Assembly: GCA_003254885.1 (NCBI GenBank) | Contig: QANT01006826.1 | Location: 1-64,000 of the forward strand | Source of the DNA: Purshia tridentata | Taxonomy: Eukaryota > Streptophyta > Magnoliopsida > Rosales > Rosaceae | Direction of reading: 5' to 3' | DNA: 64,000 bases | Translations under genes and position numbers: made by a program | The notes under the pieces: generated by a model | The model's input: the letters and a program-made list of their open reading frames with translations, nothing else | What the model was told of the DNA's origin: nothing | Databases searched by the model: none | Shown here: positions 34,888-45,000 of the stretch, in pieces | How the letters are laid out: each line of letters begins with the position of its first letter | Numbering within the stretch: position 1 is the first letter of the stretch

Positions 34888-35745
34888 ATGAAGCTTAAGT
34901 TTCACCAACTTTTAATGGATGGAAATCGGAAAATGGTGACTCCACCACCTCATGTGGCGGCTGAAGGTTGCAAGCAATGGCAAAGTTGCTTAGTTGGCTA
35001 CATGTTGGAGAAGAAGCTACCTTTCACTGCAGTTAATTCCATTGCGATGAGAGTTTGGGAAAATAAGGGGCTAGTTGATGTCTTAGGCAATGATAGTGGG
35101 TTTTTTTTCTTTAAGTTTGGTAGAGCTGAAGCTTGTTCTACTATTTTGGAGGTTGGACCATGGCTATTTGCTGGTAAGCCATTGTTTTTAAAGAAATGGC
35201 AGCAAGGTCTCATCTTCACTAAGGAATCCCATGCTAGGATTCCGATTTGGGTAAAGTTCTATAATGTCCCTCATGAGTTTTGGATGGCTAATGGGCTGAG
35301 CTATATTGCAAGTGCAGTGGGAAGGCCTCTATATGCAGATGGCCTTACCCAAAATCACAAGAGAATCTCATATGCTCGAGTTTGTGTGGAGGTGGATGCT
35401 TCTTTGGAATTAATCGATTCCTTTGATCTTATGTTGAATAGTGAAGATGACGATGCCTCTCCAAAGTCGGTGGAGATTAAGGTTGACTATCAGTGGAAAC
35501 CAATGGTGTGCACCTTATGTAAATCCTTTGGCCACTTAAATGGTAGCTGTGCCTCTAATTACAAGCCTATGGTGTGGGTTAAGAAGGAGGCAACTGATGC
35601 TAGCATGACGGTGAACCAGCAAACAGGCAATGAACCCTCTCCTCCAAATGGGGTAGGGCTACCAATAGGGTCATTGAGAAGGAAAGTAGTGGAAAACATG
35701 TGGAGCAGCATGGCTGGTCAAAAATTGTTAACCCAATTGAGGTAG
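34888..35745 (+). pseudogene. LINE 2 ORF1 DUF4283 and zinc knuckle
   Basis: A 285-codon frame. DUF4283 lies at roughly residues 38-155: KKLPFTAVNSIAMRVWENKG, FFFFKFGRAEACSTILEVGP, WLFAGKPLFLKKWQQG, IPIWVKFYNVPHEFW and YIASAVGRPLYADGL. Then come CVEVDASLELIDSFDLML and an intact CCHC knuckle CTLCKSFGHLNGSC. This is the RNA-binding part of ORF1, expected to coat element RNA in the ribonucleoprotein. The frame ends at LLTQLR, and the C-terminal tail follows in a different frame from 35,783, so a frameshift lies between. Confidence 0.87.
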
Positions 35746-35782
35746 TTGGGACTGTGCGTAAGTTTGAGAGGGATTCCACTAC

Positions 35783-36067
35783 ATGTGCTGTTCAATTGGA
35801 GTGCGATCCTCCTTTTCCAGCCCCTTAATTAACTCCTTCAACACTTTCCATGCTCTTGTTGATGAGTGTTCGGAGAGTGATAATGAACCCAACACGGCTT
35901 CACTGAATAGGTCGCTTTGGCCTAGCAAGCTGTTAAGGAAGAATATTGATGGGACTAATTTGGGGGCTAGTAAATCTTCTAGCAAGAAGAAAAAGAAGAA
36001 AGCTAAGAAGAAGTCAGCTAAAAAGGGCAAGTCCAGCCCAGGTACTTTCTCCAACTCCTCTCAATGA
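35783..36067 (+). pseudogene. LINE 2 ORF1 C-terminal basic tail
   Basis: A 94-codon frame: LVDECSESDNEPNTASLNRS, then LWPSKLLRKNIDGTNLGASK and a basic run SSKKKKKKAKKKSAKKGKSS, ending NSSQ and TGA. The stop overlaps the ORF2 start as ATGA (36,064-36,067), the same arrangement as in LINE 1. Such an overlap fits translation of ORF2 by termination and reinitiation, though this copy does not prove it. Confidence 0.82.
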
Positions 36068-36474
36068 TCAAGTTTGTTTGTTGGAATGTTAGGGGTTTAA
36101 ACTCTCCCCTTAAACAAGCTGATGTGAGGAAATTTATTAAGGACAATGGTTTATCTGTTATTGGCCTTGTGGAGACTAGAGTATGTGGAAAAAATAAAGA
36201 CAAAGTGGTAAATGCCATTTTTAAGGATTGGAATGTGATTGACAACTACAATTCGCATAGGGGTGGCAGAATTTGGATTGCTTGGGATCCTTTTATCTTT
36301 AGTGTGTTTAAGATGGAAGAAACCGATCAGGTTATAAATGCAAGGCTGCACCATATTGATTCCAATGTTGATTTCTTTGCATCCTTTATTTATGGCTCTA
36401 ACGATGTTACTTGTTGCTCGGTTTTGTGGAGGGATTTGCTATCTATTTCTAGTATTGTTTGCAATCAGCCTTAG
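36064..36474 (+). pseudogene. LINE 2 ORF2 start: APE-type endonuclease, N-terminal half
   Basis: Starts MIKFVCWNVRGLNSPLKQAD, the conserved N-terminal strand with its catalytic asparagine, and has VIGLVETRVCGKNK (metal-binding glutamate), GGRIWIAWDPFIFSVFKMEE and FFASFIYGSND. It ends at TAG 36,472-36,474, where a tryptophan codon is expected (QPWVVLGDFN in LINE 1). The same frame continues without a shift into the next piece. In a working LINE this domain nicks target DNA to prime reverse transcription. Confidence 0.88.
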
Positions 36475-37686
36475 GTTGTTCTTGGGGACTTCAATGTGTG
36501 TAGACGCACTAATGAGGTGGCTGGTTATAATGGTAGGATGACTAGTGCTATGAAGGAGTTTGATAGTCTTATTCAAGGGGCTGAACTTGATGACCTTCGC
36601 TTTACTGGACTTATGTTTACTTGGAATGACAAGCAGACTACTTCAAGGTCTATTTCTAAAAAGTTGGATAGAATTTTGGTTAATGATGCTTGGTGTACCA
36701 ATTTCAATAGATCTAGTGCTGAATTCCTCCCCCCTAGCTGCTCAGATCATAACCCTTGCTTGGTTGATATTGGGGTTAACTTTGCTCATGTTAAGTGGCC
36801 TTTTAAGTTCTTTAATTGCTTAACAGATAGGGAGGATTTCCTTCCCCTGGTGGCTCGTTGTTGGAATTCAGAAATTCGGGGGTCTTTCCAATTTCAGATT
36901 GCAAAGAAGCTCAAAATTCTTAAAGGCGAGCTTAAGAAGCTTAATAGGGTGCAGATTGGGGATATCTCTCAAAAGGTTATTTCGAGTAAGGAGGCTCTTG
37001 ATTCTTGCCAGCGGCTTATTGATTCTATGCCACATGAGCTTTCCGCTAAATGTCAAGAAAAGGTGTTAATTAAGGAGTACACTAATGCTTTGCAAATGGA
37101 GGAGAGTTTTTTTAGACAAAAGTCAAGGATTCAATGGCTTAATCTTGGGGATAATAACTCATCTTTCTTCCACAAATCTGTCACGGCTAGGAGAAATATT
37201 AATAAGATCACCTATATTCGAAGAGAAGATGGTACCTTAGTGGAAGGGAATGCAAACATCAAGACCGAAGCCGTTACTTTTTTCCAGCACCTTTGGAGTC
37301 CTTCTAGCTCTCCTAATCGTGAAGGAGCTCAAGTGGTTAGTGATTTGGTGGAAAATGTTATTTTGGATGATTACGAAAATCTTTTGAGTGGTGAGGTGTC
37401 TATGGAGGAAATTCGGGATGTGTGTTTTTCCTTGCATTCTAATAAGGCCCCCGGACCTGATGGTTTCAATGGTCATTTCTTCAAGCATTCATGGAACATT
37501 GTGGGTAGGGATGTTGTGGCTGCAGTTCAGGAGTTCTTCATTTCAAGTCGATTACTCAAAGAGATCAATGCCACCTCGGCTGCTCTTATCTCGAAGGTTA
37601 AAAACCCTACCAAGCTAAGTGATTTTCGCCCTATTTCTTGTTGCAATACATTGTACAAAATCATCACCAAAGTTATTGCCAGTTGA
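36475..37686 (+). pseudogene. LINE 2 ORF2: endonuclease C-terminus and N-terminal part of reverse transcriptase
   Basis: Continues in frame with VVLGDFNVCRRTNEVAGYNG (catalytic Asp/Asn), then LDDLRFTGLMFTWNDKQTTS and CSDHNPCLVDIGV (the SDH box). After a linker (KKLKILKGELKKLNRVQIGD, RIQWLNLGDNNSSFFHKSVT) come RT blocks SNKAPGPDGFNGHFFKHSW, ALISKVKNPTKLSDFRPI and CCNTLYKIITKVIAS. It stops at TGA 37,684-37,686, where another tryptophan-like codon is likely. Both in-frame stops fit G-to-A changes at TGG. Beyond this stop, IRVVLPSIISHNQTAFVPER continues in the same register. Confidence 0.9.
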
Positions 37687-38043
37687 ATTAGGGTAGTGCT
37701 ACCCTCCATTATTAGTCACAACCAGACCGCCTTTGTTCCGGAGCGCTGTATTGGTGATAATATCCTCCTTGTGCAGGAGCTTTTTAGGGATTTCCATAAG
37801 AATTCTAGAATTCCAAGGTGTGCTCTCAAGGTTGATATTATGAAATCTTATGATATGTTGGATTGGGAGTCACGATCAATTGGCTACCTTCAAGTTCCCT
37901 CAAGTCACGATCAATTGGATTAGGGAATGCATCTCCACCCCTTCTTTCTCCATTTCGGTTAATGGTGAGTTGGCAGGTTATTTTCCTAGCAAGCGTGGTA
38001 TTAATCAAGGTGATCCTATGTCTCCTTATTTATTTGTTATTGC
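37687..38043 (+). pseudogene. LINE 2 reverse transcriptase palm, first part
   Basis: Contains QTAFVPERCIGDNILLVQEL and RCALKVDIMKSYDMLDWE, motif A with its first catalytic aspartate. A short insertion repeating GTCACGATCAATTGG (near 37,870 and 37,904) disturbs the frame. Motif B follows: SISVNGELAGYF and INQGDPMSPYLFVIA. The reading then meets the edge of the nested LTR. The catalytic FVDD motif lies on the other side, at about 40,270. Confidence 0.85.
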
Positions 38044-38206
38044 TGTTAATTGTTTTCTTAGAACAAAATTATTAAACCCATTTCGGTTAATGGTGAGTTG
38101 GCAGGTTATTGTCCTAGCAAGCGTGGTATTCATCAAGGTGATCCTATGTCTCCTTATTTATTTGTTATTGCTGTTAATTGTTTTCTTAGAACAAAATTAT
38201 TAAACA
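37951..38206 (+). repeat. 128-bp tandem duplication across the LINE/LTR junction
   Basis: CATTTCGGTTAATGGTGAGT at 37,951 recurs at 38,079. Each copy has about 93 bp of LINE RT sequence followed by about 34 bp of the LTR edge (TGTTAATTGTTTTCTTAGAA). The copies differ at about three bases. Because LTR sequence is inside the duplicated unit, the duplication happened after the LTR inserted. Confidence 0.88.
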
Positions 38207-40164
38207 TTTATTCCAACTCTAAGTTTACTCGCAAGTGTACGAATCACAAGGTAGCAAGGGGTGCAAAGTACGAGGTTGATCCCACAGGAAATGGATATAG
38301 TACCAATAAACCAACTCAACTTACATATTAAAAACACAAACACACGCACACAGATAGGGGTTTTGAATTAGATTTGAAAAACATAAATAAAAACATGAAT
38401 ATTATTGCATTGCTAAGAATTTAGAATCCACCATCAAAATATGGAAATAAAACCAAGCAATCTAATATGTGCACACATGTCATAAAGTTTACCAGCCAGG
38501 AGGCCTTGGTTATCGGACACTCACCTAACTATTGTTCCCCTAATCCATAGGCTAACCAATTGGCTATCTTGAATTAGCCTAGTTAACCCACACATGTTCA
38601 AAAGAAGTGACAAATATCATCTACTTAAGCTATTAACCATGCAAGAGTCATTAAGTACATGTGAGAACAGCAAACACATAGTTCCTCACATGAGAATCTA
38701 TGATCTCTTCCCTCAAGGATACTTTCTTAGGATACCCCCTTGTTACCTAGTGGAATTAGTGATTTGGCTATCATCCCCTAGCCCTATAACAAAATCTAGA
38801 TGCATATAACCTAAGGTGATCAATCAAAGGTGCCATACAAATAGAATCAATTATAACAGAGATCCAAGATTTGTCACATGCATCAAATTAAATCACAAGT
38901 GTCACCATTTCATAACTCAAAATCAAAGTTTCATCATCCAATACAGCAAAGCAATAATAAACTCAAAATATAAAGCAGAAAATAAAAGAACTAACTTTCA
39001 TTATAAAAATAATCAGGGAATCCATAATGAAAGAAAGTAACAACTAATTAACTAAAGAAAACAAAAAGAAGAAAAAAACAAGAAGAAAAACCCAAGGGGG
39101 GTGGCGGCTAGGGCTAGGGCAACAAGCTAGGAAGCTTGCGCCCAAGCCCCAGGGCTTCTCCCTTGCGGCTCCCTCTCTCTCTCTCTCTCTGTGAAGATGT
39201 TTAGAAAATAAGGTGTGAAAGTTGATATCAAATAATGAGGAGAGGAGGTCTTTATATAGTGGAGAGGAGGTGGAGAATCCTTGATAGTGTAGAAAAGGGT
39301 TTACTTGCACTCCAAGAATGGGACTTGGGCTGTTTTGGGCGAGTAGACTTTTGATGGTCACGGAACTGCTGTGCTGCCTTCACTAAAATGACCATATCTT
39401 GAGCTAGGAGTATCGAAATTGAGTTCCGTAAAATTCCCTGTGAAGATAACATCTGTATCTTTCCAATTATATATGGTTTGACATCTGATTCTATCTAGAG
39501 AAATACAGGATTTCTGTTGAAATTACTGCTCATATTTCCTGGGTTTTGACTTCCTTGCAAGTTAAGGACACCTTGAGATCTTTGACTGAGTCTTCCAAGA
39601 TCTTCCTTCCAAACTATGATTTCAATATTGGAAAAGTCTTCTAATGCAAGGAATAGGTGCATGGGCTCTTGAATGTGGACTTAGACTTGGCCCAATCTCT
39701 TCTTGCTTGCTTATCTTGAGGCCCAACCACTTGTAAAAGCTTCTAGAACCTTTGACTTTGACCTTGCATTTCCTAATCCCACTAGGAAACCTTATCCAAT
39801 TAGGAGTTCACTTTTACCATCATGTCCAACAAGGATTTCCCTTTTCTAGTCCAACTAGGGTTAGGTTTTCCTAGTTCAACTAGGATTTCTCATTTCTAAA
39901 CCTAGACATTGATGGTTTTCCTGGTCTGGCTAGGATTCCTTATTTGAGTAGGATTTCAACTTTTCTAGTTCCATCAAGATTTATTCTGTTTTCCTAGTTT
40001 GATCAGGAATTGTCTAATTTTGGCTCTTTTGGCTTCTTTCTTCATCATTGCTTCATTTAACCTACAAAACACAAAAGTAAAGCAAAAAACACAAAGACGT
40101 CAAGTTCTTGCACTCTAAGTAAGTGGGTTAGTATCCAAAAATATTGTAAATTGAGCACTCAACA
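38172..40164 (-). mobile_element. Ty1/copia solo LTR, Angela-like (copy C), nested in LINE 2
   Basis: Same family and orientation as copy A, about 1.99 kb. The plus strand starts TGTTAATTGTTTTC and ends GAGCACTCAACA. Flanks ATTGC (38167-38171) and ATTGA (40165-40169) agree at four of five bases, an aged target duplication. It has a TATA box at 39,250-39,259, a CT microsatellite at 39,172-39,190, the CCTAGT/ACTAGG palindromes near 39,770-39,990 and the U5 block near 38,215-38,290. There is no internal region. It is younger than the LINE it interrupts. Confidence 0.85.
39250..39259 (-). promoter_or_regulatory. TATA box of solo LTR C
   Basis: CTATATAAAG on the minus strand, matching copies A and B. 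Confidence 0.6.
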
Positions 40165-40812
40165 ATTGATATGGAAATTCTATCTTTATTGATTGCCCGC
40201 AAAGTAAGCTTGAACCCCAATTTCAAATTTTTTTGGAAGTGTGATAAGATCAAGCTTTCTCACCTTTGCTTTGTTGATGACCTAATTATGCTTTGTCAGG
40301 GGGATATTGCTTCCGCTACTACTCTTATGGAGTCTTTACATGAGTTTGAGAAGCTTTTGGGCCTCAAAGCCAACCCTTCTAGGAGCAACCTTTTCATGGT
40401 GGGTATCCCAGATACGATTCAGCAACTCCTTATTGATGGCTTCAACTATCCTGTGAGTGTTATTCCAATTAGGTACCTTGGTATACCAATTATCTCCTCC
40501 AAGCTCTGCGCAAGAGATTGTAATATTCTTATTGATCGGGTGGCTGCTAGAATTAACTCCTGGAGAAACAAAACCCTCTCTTATGCGGGGCGCCTTCAAT
40601 TGATCATTTTCGTCCTATCTAGCATGCATATTTTTTGGGCTACTCACCTTATGCTTCCAAAGAAAGTCTTCTTGCGCATTGAACAGAAACTAAGGGTCTT
40701 CTTATGGACGGGTTCGAATGTGCATTCAAAGGCTGCCAAAGTTGCTTGGGCTAATGTTTGTAGCCCTAAAAAAGAGGGGGGTCTTCAGTTCTTAGCCACC
40801 TTTAGCCTCTAA
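40165..40812 (+). pseudogene. LINE 2 reverse transcriptase palm (FVDD) and thumb
   Basis: Resumes the RT after the nested LTR: MEILSLLIARKV, then IKLSHLCFVDDLIMLCQGD, the motif C Y/F-x-D-D catalytic pair, then FEKLLGLKANPSRSNLFM, PIRYLGIPIISSKLCARDC, INSWRNKTLSYAGRLQLI and AAKVAWANVCSPKKEGGL. The order is standard for plant L1 RT and its thumb/connection. The frame ends soon after EGGLQFLATFSL, where non-LINE-looking filler begins. Confidence 0.9.
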
Positions 40813-40895
40813 TAGGCATCCCCACCCAGCCACAAACCTTCTACCACCTCTTTTACCACCCCCAAATGTAACACCCCGCACTTTCCAAAGTGGGT
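40800..40895 (+). other. Short filler interrupting LINE 2 ORF2
   Basis: Between LQFLATF and KWINTYLLKGRNFWEV lie about 90 bp of C-rich sequence (CCACCTCTTTTACCACCCCC) that does not fit the LINE frame, including TGTAACACCCCGC, a motif common at the start of some gypsy LTRs. It may be filler from break repair. LINE residues expected here appear lost. Confidence 0.4.
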
Positions 40896-40896
40896 T

Positions 40897-41864
40897 TTGA
40901 AAACAAAATGGATCAATACTTACCTCTTGAAGGGAAGAAACTTTTGGGAAGTTAAAGCCCCTAATGTGTATTCATGGAATTGGCGAAAGATCCTGAAATT
41001 GCGCCATATTGCTAGACCTTTCGTTATTCACAAGGTTGGGAATGGAACCAACACTTCTCTTTGGTTTGATTCGTGGCATCCTAGTGGCCCTATTGCTTCT
41101 GCTTGGAGCGAGAGAGTTATCTATGATTCAGGTCTTCCCGNGCCAATGCTTTGGTAAGTGATATCATATGCAACAACTCTTGGAGCTGGCCGCTTGCTAA
41201 TTCTCCGGAATTGATTGAAATTAAGGAGTCTATGCCTTTGTATTTGCCCAATTCTGAATGTCCTGATTGTATTAAGTGGCTGCCTTCCTCTACGAGTATC
41301 TATTCAGCGGCTTGTACTTGGGAAAAAATTAGATTCCACCATCCCCTTGTTCCTTGGTACAAACTTGTATGGGGTAGCCACAATATCTCTCGAATGAGTT
41401 TCATGTTATGGCTCTCTATATGGCAGCGTTTAGCCACCAAGGATCGTACTCAGGGCTACACTCCCAATCTTGACATGGCTTGTGCTCTTTGTAAGAGGTT
41501 TCCAGAGTCTCACCATCACCTCTTCTTTGAGTGCTCTTACCGCAATTTCATTTGGACGCAGCTGATGGCAAAATGTGGAGATGCAAGTAATCACTTAACT
41601 TGGCCTAATCTGATTACCTTTGCTGTGGCAAATTGGAAGGGTAAGCATCCTCATGCAATCATTAAGAAGTTATGCCTCTCCATTGCGGTCTACTCAATTT
41701 GGAGTGAAAGAAACAACCGGATTTTCAGAAATGAAGCCAGACCAGCTGCTTGTGTGCTGAATGTAATTATGGACTTGATCAGATGTAGAATGGCTTCTAT
41801 CACCCTTAGGGCAAGCCACTTAGATTCTTCCATTCTTATTGAGTGGAATATCCCTACAAGCTGA
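40897..41864 (+). pseudogene. LINE 2 ORF2 C-terminal region (RVT zinc-binding domain)
   Basis: The first part reads KWINTYLLKGRNFWEVKAPN, then HIARPFVIHKVGNGTNTSLW, FDSWHPSGPIASAWSERVIY and DSG. An N at 41,141 falls where the frame changes. From 41,151 there are 237 codons: VSDIICNNSWSWPLANSPEL, PWYKLVWGSHNISRMSFMLW, CALCKRFPESHHHLFFEC (zf-RVT Cys/His set), WKGKHPHAIIKKLCLSIAVY and SIWSERNNRIF. LINE 1 reads RNAMVSEIV across the same place, so the break at the N may be a sequencing artefact. The protein ends with IEWNIPTS. Confidence 0.88.
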
Positions 41865-42086
41865 TGTGTTTTCCTCTTGTTTGGGATCTCTGTTTGTTAG
41901 GTTGTGCCAAACCCTTTCCAAACCTTTTGATTAGGTTTTAGGTTGGTTTTGGGTTTTGCGTTTTTTTTTTTTTTGTTTGCTTGTGGGGTTTTTTTGTGCC
42001 CTTTGGCTTTACTAGGGTATCCCCCCTATTTTTGTAGTGTTTTTCTTCGTTCAATATATTATTCATTTACCAAAAAAAAAAAAAAA
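41865..42086 (+). other. LINE 2 3' untranslated region and poly(A)
   Basis: T-rich sequence ending in TTCATTTACC and a 15-A run. LINE 1 ends in the same ATTTACCAAAAA, which sets the 3' end of the family. Confidence 0.85.
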
Positions 42087-45000
42087 GAAATGAGGTTTTC
42101 GTGCGTTCTTAACAAAAGCATGTGCTTCTTGAGGGCTAGAACGCTAATCCAAGAATGAGAACCGGGCACGTTTTGGTAGAAATTGCACGAAATTGGATTG
42201 AGTACGCACCGAAATGATGTTTTCTTGCCTTCTAAACACGAAATGTGCTTCTTTAGGGGTAGAATGCTAATCCAAGCATGGGAAAGTGCTTCCCTATGTC
42301 TTTCTTGCCAACCGATAACATTTTGGTGCAACTTTAACCAAACTGTACAGTGTGTGCACCGAAACGAGGTTTTAGTTCACTCCTAACACCCAAAATGGTT
42401 CTCTAGGGCTAGCACGCTAATCGAGACATTAGGGAGTGCTTCCTCACCTCTCTCTTGCGAATCAGGCACGTTTTGGTGCAATTTGGACCAAGTTAGACTG
42501 AGTATGCACTGAAATGACGTAATCGTGCGTTCTTAGCACCTAAAGTTGTTCTTTGGGGCTTGAACGCTTATCGAGACATGAGAGAATGCTTCCCCATTTC
42601 TTTCTTCCAACCAGGGACCGTTTTGGTGCAACTTTAATCGACCTGGACTCAGTGTGCACCGAAATGACGTTTTCGTGCATTCTTAAGGCCTCAAGTGGAT
42701 CCTTAGGGTTAGCAAGCAAACATCGAGACATGAGAAAGTGCTTCCTTATGTCTTTCTTGCCCAGCAAGGAAGTTTTGGTGCAATCTGGACGAATTCGGAC
42801 TGAGTATGCACCGAAATGATGCTTTTGCGCATTCTTAACACCTAAAGTGGTTCTTTAGGGCTGGCACGCTAATCAAGACATGAGAACGTTCATCAACATT
42901 TCCTTCTTGCCAACCGGGCACGTTTTGGTGCAATTCAGATGAAAGTAGACTGAGTATGCACTGAAATGAGGTTTTAGTTCATTCTTAACACGAAATGTGT
43001 TTCTTGAGGGCTAGAACGTCAATCAAAGCATGAGAACGTGCCTGTTGCCAACCGCGCACGTTTTGGTGCAACTTTAACCAAGTTGTGCACAGTGTGCACC
43101 GAAATGATGTTCCATGCATTATTAACACCAAAACTGGTTTGTTGGGGCTAGAATGCTAATCCAAACAAGGGAAAGTGCTTCCTCATGTCCTTATTGCCAA
43201 TCGGGGATGTTTTGTTGCAATTGAAACAAAATTGGGTTGAGGAGGCACCGAAATGAGGTTTTCGTGCGTTCTTAACAAAAGCATGTGCTTCTTGAGGGCT
43301 AGAACGATAATTCAAGAATGAGAAAGTGCTTCCCCACATCTTTCTTGCCAACCGGGGACGTTTTGGTGGAAATTGCACGAAATTGGATTCAGTACGCACC
43401 GAAATGATGTTTTCGTGCCTCCTAAACACGAAATGTGCTTCTTTAGGGCTAGAATGCTAATCGAAGCATGGGAAAGTGCTTCCCCATGTCTTTCTTGCCA
43501 ACCGATAACGTTTTGGTGCAACTTTAACCAAACCGTACAGTGTGTGCACCGAAACGACGTTTTCGTTCACTCTTAACACCCAAAGTGGTTCTTTAGGGCT
43601 AGCACGCTAAACGAGACATTATAGACTGCTTCCTCACCTCTTTCTTGCGAATCGGGCACGTTTTGGTGCAATTTAGACCAAGTTAGACTGAGTATGCACC
43701 GAAATGACGTATTCGTGTGTTCTTAGCACTTACAGTTGTTCTTTGGGGCTTGAACGCTTATCGAGACATGAGAGAGTGCTTCCCCATTTCTTTCTTCCAA
43801 CCGGAGACCGTTTTGGTGCAACTTTACTCGACCTGGACTTAGTGTGCACCGAAATGACGTTTTCGTGCATTCGTAAGGCCTCAAGTGGATCCTTAGGGTT
43901 AGCACGCTAACATCGAGACTTGAGAAAGTGCTTCCTTATGTCATTGTTGCCCACCAAGGAAGTTTTGGTGCAATTTGGACGAATTCGGACTGAGTACACA
44001 CCGAAATGATGCTTTTGCACATTCTTAACACCTAAACTTGTTCTTTAGGGCTGGCACGCTAATCGAGACATGAGAACGTTCGTCCCCAATTCCTTCTTGC
44101 CAACCGGGCACGTTTTAGTGCAATTTAGACGAAAGTAGACTGAGTATGGACTGAAATGAGGTTTTAGTTCATTCTTAACACAAAATGTGCTTATTGACGG
44201 CTAGAATGTCAATCCAAGCATGAGAACATGCCTGTTACCAACCGTGCACATTTTGGTGCAACCTTAACCAAGTTGTGCACAGTGTGCACCGAAATGACGT
44301 TCCATGCATTGTTAACACCTAAATTGGTTCGTTGGAGCTAGAACGCTAATCCAAACAAGGGAAAATGATTCCTCATGTCCTTATCGCCAACCGGGGACGT
44401 GTTGGTACAATTGAAACAAAATTGGGTTGAGGAGGCACCGAAATGAGGTTTTCGTGCAATCTTAACAAAAGCATGTGCTTCTTGAGGGCTAGAACGCTAA
44501 TACAAGAATGAGAAAGTGCTTCCCCACATCTTTCTTGCCAACCGGGCACGTTTTGGTGGAAATTACACGAAATTGGATTGAGTACGCACCGAAATGATGT
44601 TTTCGTGCCTCCTAAACACGAAATGTGCTTCTTTAGGGCTAGAATACTAATCGAAGCATGGGAAAGTGCTTCCCCATGTCTTTCTTGCCAACCGATAACG
44701 TTTTCGTGCAACTTTAACCAAACCGTACAGTGTGTGCACCGAAACGACGTTTTCGTTCACTCCTAACACCCAAAGTGGTTCTTTAGAGCTAGCACGCTAA
44801 TCGAGACATTATAGACTGCTTCCTCACCTCTTTCTTGCGAATCGGGCACGTTTTGGTGCAATTTGGACCAAGTTAGACTGAGTATGCACCGAAATGACGT
44901 ATTCGTGTGTTCTTAGCACCTAAAGTGTTTCTTTGGGGCTTGAACGCTTATCGAGACATGAGAGAGTGCTTCCCCATTTCTTTCTTCCAACCGGGGACCA

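Larger units (their letters stand above)
33792..42086 (+). mobile_element. LINE 2: near full-length L1-type LINE, degenerate, with a nested LTR
   Basis: A non-LTR element running from a 5' region (GATGCTTTCCCTTCTCTCTA, shared with LINE 1) through ORF1 and ORF2 to a 15-A tail (42,072-42,086). About 6.3 kb remains when the nested solo LTR and a 128-bp duplication are removed, a normal length for plant L1 elements. All expected parts are present: leader, DUF4283, CCHC knuckle, basic tail, APE-type endonuclease, RT with palm motifs, and the RVT zinc-binding tail. It is broken by several frameshifts and stops. The orientation of the surrounding satellite flips across it. Confidence 0.94.

Noticed and set aside
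38594-39040. Short frames inside solo LTR C
   Set aside because: Noncoding LTR sequence, not conserved in the other copies.
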